From the NCBI GenBank assembly GCA_004431415.1, contig QPMI01000496.1, positions 1-64,000 of the forward strand: a stretch of DNA of 64,000 nt. The letters are read 5' to 3'. The translations under genes were made by a program, and so were the position numbers. The notes beneath the pieces are model-generated. The model did not search any database, had not been told where the DNA came from, and saw nothing but the letters and a program-made list of their open reading frames with translations. This stretch comes from Cyanophora paradoxa. Taxonomy: Eukaryota > Glaucocystophyceae > Cyanophorales > Cyanophoraceae. Below, in pieces: positions 59,543 through 64,000 of the stretch; positions within the stretch are counted from its first letter, which is position 1; each line of letters starts with the position of its first letter.

Positions 59543-62500
59543 TCAGGAACGAGCGGCCGCCGCCTGCAGCTGTTTCCTCGCGAAGTCGGCACAGAAGCGC
59601 CCGAGGACGGCCGCCGACTCCCCGGCCCGCGCCATGCACACCACCTCGTGCACCTGTAACGAACACCGTCTTCCACGTTCGACGTCTTCAAATTCGCAAG
59701 GCGAATTTCGCACCGCCCAGGGGAAGGAGAGGATGACCCGCGGGGGCCTGGCCCTCTCCCCGCGCCTGCGCCACTCAAAGGCCGCCTCCGGAGGGGCGCG
59801 GGCGCTCTCCACGAGGCGCCCGTACGCCACCGTGTACCTGCCAGGCAGATCAATTCGTGGCGGGGCGCTTTTGGCTTTTATTTTAACGACGCAAACAGAA
59901 AAACGAGAAATAGAGGTCGATGGACCGACCAGGCGAAGGCGAGGCGGCGTGCGGCCTCCCCCAGGCGCGCCTCCCGCAAGGGGTCGTCCGGCATCGACGT
60001 CTCCGTCAGCGACGCCGCCTGCGCGCGCGGGCGGGCATCGAAACGCGGAGCGAAGACGTCCCATTCACGTTCAGCGCTGGGACCTGTTCGAAGAAGGAGG
60101 AGCGGGTGCGGTCGAGCAGCGACCGAATCTGCGAGAATCCATTCGGATCTTTCGTCGTTGAAAATAAATCCGGGTGGGATGGAAATGAATTCGAAATCGC
60201 CAACCTCGCCCCGAATACGAATCAGGAGGTCCCTGTCCGACTGCGGGCGAGCCGTGTCGAATCTAAAGACGAGCGCAAGGACGCAAATCCCAAACCCCAA
60301 ATCTCTATTTCGAGGTCAACCACGACCGCGCTCGCCTTGTTGCGCTTCAGGGTGCTGGTGAACTTCAGAATGATGCCCGTCCAGGCCTCCACCTCGCTCC
60401 GAATCCCGTACTTCGCGAGGCGTTGCAAGCAAACTCGAAAGTCAGCTTGAGTTCCCATGCGAATATATTCCGAATCCGAATTTAGCTATGGGACCTGGTT
60501 CATGATGCGCATCAGCTCGTCGGTGTAGGCGGCGAGGCTGTGCTCCACCGCCTGCCGCGTGTCGCTGTCCACGAGCTGCGGCCAGTAGAGCGCCGGGTCG
60601 GGCTGCCACCCCTCGCCCATGTAGTTGCTGCGCGAAGAGTTAATTAAAATTCGGTTCAACGTTGCTGTCGTGGTTGCAGGTTTGTGTACTATACTAGTAC
60701 TCTGCTTACCAATAGGCTTGGCCGCTTTTGATGGGCGCGGGCGGGACGATTTTGGCGATGGATCTGAAGATGATTCCAAGGACCGTCGGCGAATCGTATG
60801 ACGGCTTTCCTTTTTTCATCAAAAAGTCGGGGTACACTTTCGGCCTGACATGTGTCCGCAGTTAAAATTGAAATCTAGATACAATATTCATCAGTGGGAT
60901 ACATTCGATGCGCACCTCAGCGCCAGCAGGGCATCAGGCTTCACGGGGACTCCGGTCTTGCAAAAGTCGACCGCGATGGAGTGCAGTTTCGCCAGCTCGA
61001 TGCAGCACGGATCGCGGGCCTTGCTCGCGCTGAAGCAGCCGTCGGCGAAATGTGCATGCATACACATACTCTAATTCAATTAATATTTCAATCTTTTATT
61101 GCCGCAGCCAAGTGTGGCACGCGGGGCATGTTAAAGTTGAATATACGAGGGTGTACCTCTTGTCTGCAAGTGCGAGATGCGCGATTGCGATGGCTCTGCA
61201 TATTAATAGTGAATATATATGCGGTGAAGTCGACGTCGTTTATCATCTTCAAAATCCATTCGCCCTTGCAATTGAAGCTTTAATTTCACGAACCCGAGGA
61301 GGTCGCTCTGCATGTACTCGACGAAGAACTCGGTGATCTCGCCCAGAGCGACCTCGGACCCCTTTGACTCTGAGCCGGCCGGAAACGAACGAGTTAGGGT
61401 TCTGCATCATTAAGTTATTTATAAGCGCGAGGGGGCTCGAGGCGCCTCTGGGGGCGGGGGCCGTGTAATCCATCGCGTCCTCCTGCTGCGGCGGGAGCAG
61501 GCGGGGGTCGTTGCTGACGAAGTAGAGGTCCCCGTCCAGGTCCGAGCCTGCGAAGCATTTATTTTTTTGATAGGTCATATCTAACTGAAACGCTTTACCG
61601 GAGCACATGTTCGGCAGTGGGCGCCTCCCCCTCTGCGAAAAAGCGATGACGTCCACGAGGTGGCTGTCGAACGATTTGAATTAGACAGGCGAACTAAAAT
61701 CACGTAGAAGGTGAACCCAGCACACCTGAGGCCGGGGCGCGGCGCGACGGCGCGTACGACTCGAACGTCGCCCGGGTGCAGGCATGGGTTCTTGGCGACC
61801 TGGCCATGGGCACATTATAATGAACATTAGAGCTTATACTCAAATCACTTGAGCTTATTTGAGCTATAGATGAACTTTGGCGCCGCTGCCCTTATATAGA
61901 TGAACTTATATAATTACACACGACGACGGGTCCCTGCATGGCGGCGACCGCCGCGGTCTGCGGGTCGCGGAACTGGACGAAGACCTCGCCCTCCTCGAGG
62001 GCGCCCGCCTCGTCCAGGACGCCCATCAGCAGCGCGCCCTTCGGCACGAAGATGCGCGCCTTCGCCTTCAGGTCCTTCAGCTGCGCGCGCGTGCGGATGT
62101 ACATCGATATCTGTGGCCGCGGCCACGGGCACGAAATAGTGTTCGGGCGCGAATCGCTGAATGCGACAGGAATGCGAGCCTGGTTCAGGCGGTAGACGTC
62201 GAGGGCGGCGAGGAGGAGCGGGTCGCGGTGCCGCGTCAGCATCCCGGCTCGCACCATGGCCGCGATCCGCCTGGAAGAAAATCATCATGATCAGGCAAAT
62301 TTGAGACAACTGGCTGAGCAAGAGAATTAGAATCGAGGACGCACCGCCCAATTCCGAATCCATCCGAGTTGCGCGCCAGAACTCTCAATGCGACCTCTTC
62401 CTTTGAAAAGATTTCGTTGAGCTGGCTAACCTGCAGCAGAATGTTGAATCGTGAAATAAATAGCTGTGCGCATGCTTTGCAAGCACGCGTGCCTGATCAT

Positions 62501-64000
62501 CTTTCAATGCCAAGAAAACATCGTCTTTCACACCGAGAGTCGAGAGCAACATGATAAGCTGCAAGAAGACGTCGACAAGGTCCGCACATATTGATTGAAC
62601 GCACGAGTAATTGAATGCACCTGGCGGCACGTGTACGCTGGGTGGAACGTGGCGGTCGAGACGACTTCTGCGACGTTGTGGCTGGAAGCGAATTTCCGCA
62701 TGCTGGGCCGCAGCTCCATGCTGTGGCGGCCCTCGAGCCGCGGGTCGACAGATACCACGCCCTGCGCGGCCCGCCTTATATTGCATTTGCATGATCGGAC
62801 ATCGCAATAGAAGAGAACTCCTGATCCGGATCCACCTCTATCTACCGATATCGATGCACTCGGTGGATATCGATCGCGCGGGCCGGCTCGTACGCATAAA
62901 CGCATGGGAACATAGCGAGCTGCATAACCGGTGGAAAAAGAACCGCGGACCTTGTATCCTGAAAAGCGAATCTGAAAGGCAGAAGGAACGGGCTCCTCAT
63001 CATAGTCGTTCGGGCGGAGCTGCCGAAAAATCTACAACAGCAATATTAATTATAAACTATCGGGTCCGACGGTCGGCGCACAAATACTACTAGGCTAAGT
63101 TCGAGTCGGCACGCATGCCTCTTTTGCAAACGACGGCGATAAGGTGCCCACTCCGTCGGAGAAGCAGTACCCGTTGCGAGAAACATCGCCGATCTCCCTG
63201 AAGGAGCGGGCCGGCAAGGTGCGCGAGCACGGCACTGTCGTTGAGAAGCACTGTCCCATGCGAGCCGCGTGTCTGTGCATGCAATTGTGTGTTAGAAACA
63301 AAACCTGTAAACCTAAATCGTTTTAAAAACTTAAACCATGAGTGTCTTCAAAAGATCTTACTTGGCTATAACTTTCACTGCTGAGAAGTCTCCCATCGCT
63401 TTCCATACAGATTTCACTGTGAGGTTCTTTGAGGGGTCCTCGTGCATGAACCAGCATCCATGCTCCCGCAACTGAGAGGAGCTGAAGCGCATTTAGCCAC
63501 GGTGCAAGTCGTTAAATGTTTATTTAATTTAATTATCGAAAGACGCACCTGAATGCGAGGAATTGAAAGACGCGCCCCGCCAATTGGATACCGCTGGCCA
63601 TCACTCTTGAGATCCGCCCATACACATCGGTCAACGATACGTCTGCGCGCGATTCATGGCCATGGTAGATTTTATTCGCTGAAAACGTGCATGTTCTATA
63701 GCGCGAGCTTGCACTTGTAGAAATGATCATGACGTACACGTTCGCGTTCCGGCCATGGCGCTTGCAAGCAGCTTGTTGCCGCGCTCGTCTCCGAAATGAA
63801 CTCGCAGGAGGCAGTCCTCCGCGTCCTGCTCCTTGAAATACCGCACGACACGATTTCCAACCTGCGCAAACGTCGGAACAGGTAATAAATATTCTGGAAA
63901 GTACTCTCGAAATATTAATATGAAAACCTCTCGCTCGAATCCCAAGACAACCACGCGTAGAGGGGTTACAAGCACCCTGCAAACCTGTACATGGGTTATG
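59543..64000 (-). CDS. RDR: Cellular RNA-dependent RNA polymerase of the RDR (RNA silencing) family, multi-exon, 5' end off the window
   Basis: It makes double-stranded RNA from single-stranded templates for small-RNA pathways. Read leftward from the right edge: VTPLRVVVLGFE and RVVRYFKEQDAEDCLLRVHFG (63970-63790), DVYGRISRVMASGI (63640-63590), EHGCWFMHEDPSKNLTV (63470-63420), KAMGDFSAVKV (63395-63370), ARMGQCFS (63270-63245), GYCFSDGVGTLS (63175-63140), RPSMRKF (62715-62695), IFVPKGALLMGVLDEAGALEEGEVFVQF (62055-61970), the catalytic FAGSDLDGDLYFVS (about 61555-61510) with the D-x-D-G-D triad, YGIRSEVEAWTG (60400-60365), YTVAYGRLVE (59840-59810) and ILSFPW (59735). The stop is at 59543. The N-terminal part lies beyond 64000. 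Introns are short and AT-rich. This is a host gene, not viral. Confidence 0.9.

Overview
This is nuclear DNA from a GC-rich, intron-dense eukaryote. Spliceosomal introns are everywhere on the right side, the transposable elements are eukaryotic LTR and tyrosine-recombinase retroelements, and a eukaryotic-type nitrate reductase (molybdopterin, cytochrome b5 and FAD/NAD domains in one chain) fits an alga or a nitrate-assimilating protist. I cannot place it more precisely from sequence alone.

Left 30 kb: mobile DNA. Positions 1-20422 hold a giant (about 20 kb) Ty3/Gypsy-type LTR retrotransposon, cut at its left edge. In order it has a 5' LTR, an array of about 95-bp tandem repeats, a broken gag with two CCHC zinc knuckles, a 5.5-kb block of long ORFs of unknown function, a retropepsin-like protease, reverse transcriptase/RNase H, integrase with a GPY/F tail, and a 3' LTR. 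To its right lies a DIRS/Ngaro-like element (RT-RNase H plus tyrosine recombinase, from about 20829). It is split by a younger 5.4-kb LTR element (24517-29888) with identical 282-bp LTRs, a 5-bp target duplication and only a gag ORF (a TR-GAG-like non-autonomous element). A short patch of palindromic repeats (30006-30260) and an extremely GC-rich stretch (30400-30780) close this part.

Right 34 kb: host genes. (1) A minus-strand P5B-type (ATP13A2-like) P-type ATPase, about 33120-40689, with further minus-strand exons down to 31026. (2) Divergently, a plus-strand FEX/CrcB-type two-domain fluoride channel, 41107-43093. (3) A plus-strand TPR, CCCH zinc finger, RING-H2, coiled-coil protein (about 43.7-48.06 kb), whose last 16 exons I could phase into one 866-codon frame. 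(4) A complete plus-strand cyclophilin A-type peptidyl-prolyl isomerase, 49873-51547, cut into 14 exons, several only 13-15 nt long. (5) Minus-strand nitrate reductase, 52046-57099, divergent from (6) a plus-strand F-box/LRR protein, 57372-59171. (7) A minus-strand cellular RNA-dependent RNA polymerase of the RNA-silencing (RDR) family, 59543 to beyond the right edge.

Two intron styles meet in this window. The ATPase/fluoride-channel part has very short introns that mostly begin GTACCCC. The genes to the right have introns of about 47-160 nt that begin GTGCG, GTGAG or similar and are often AT-rich. Both parts contain many short palindromic words, notably TGATCATGA. The genes do not form an evident pathway. 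The pairs ATPase/FEX and nitrate reductase/F-box share short divergent promoters.
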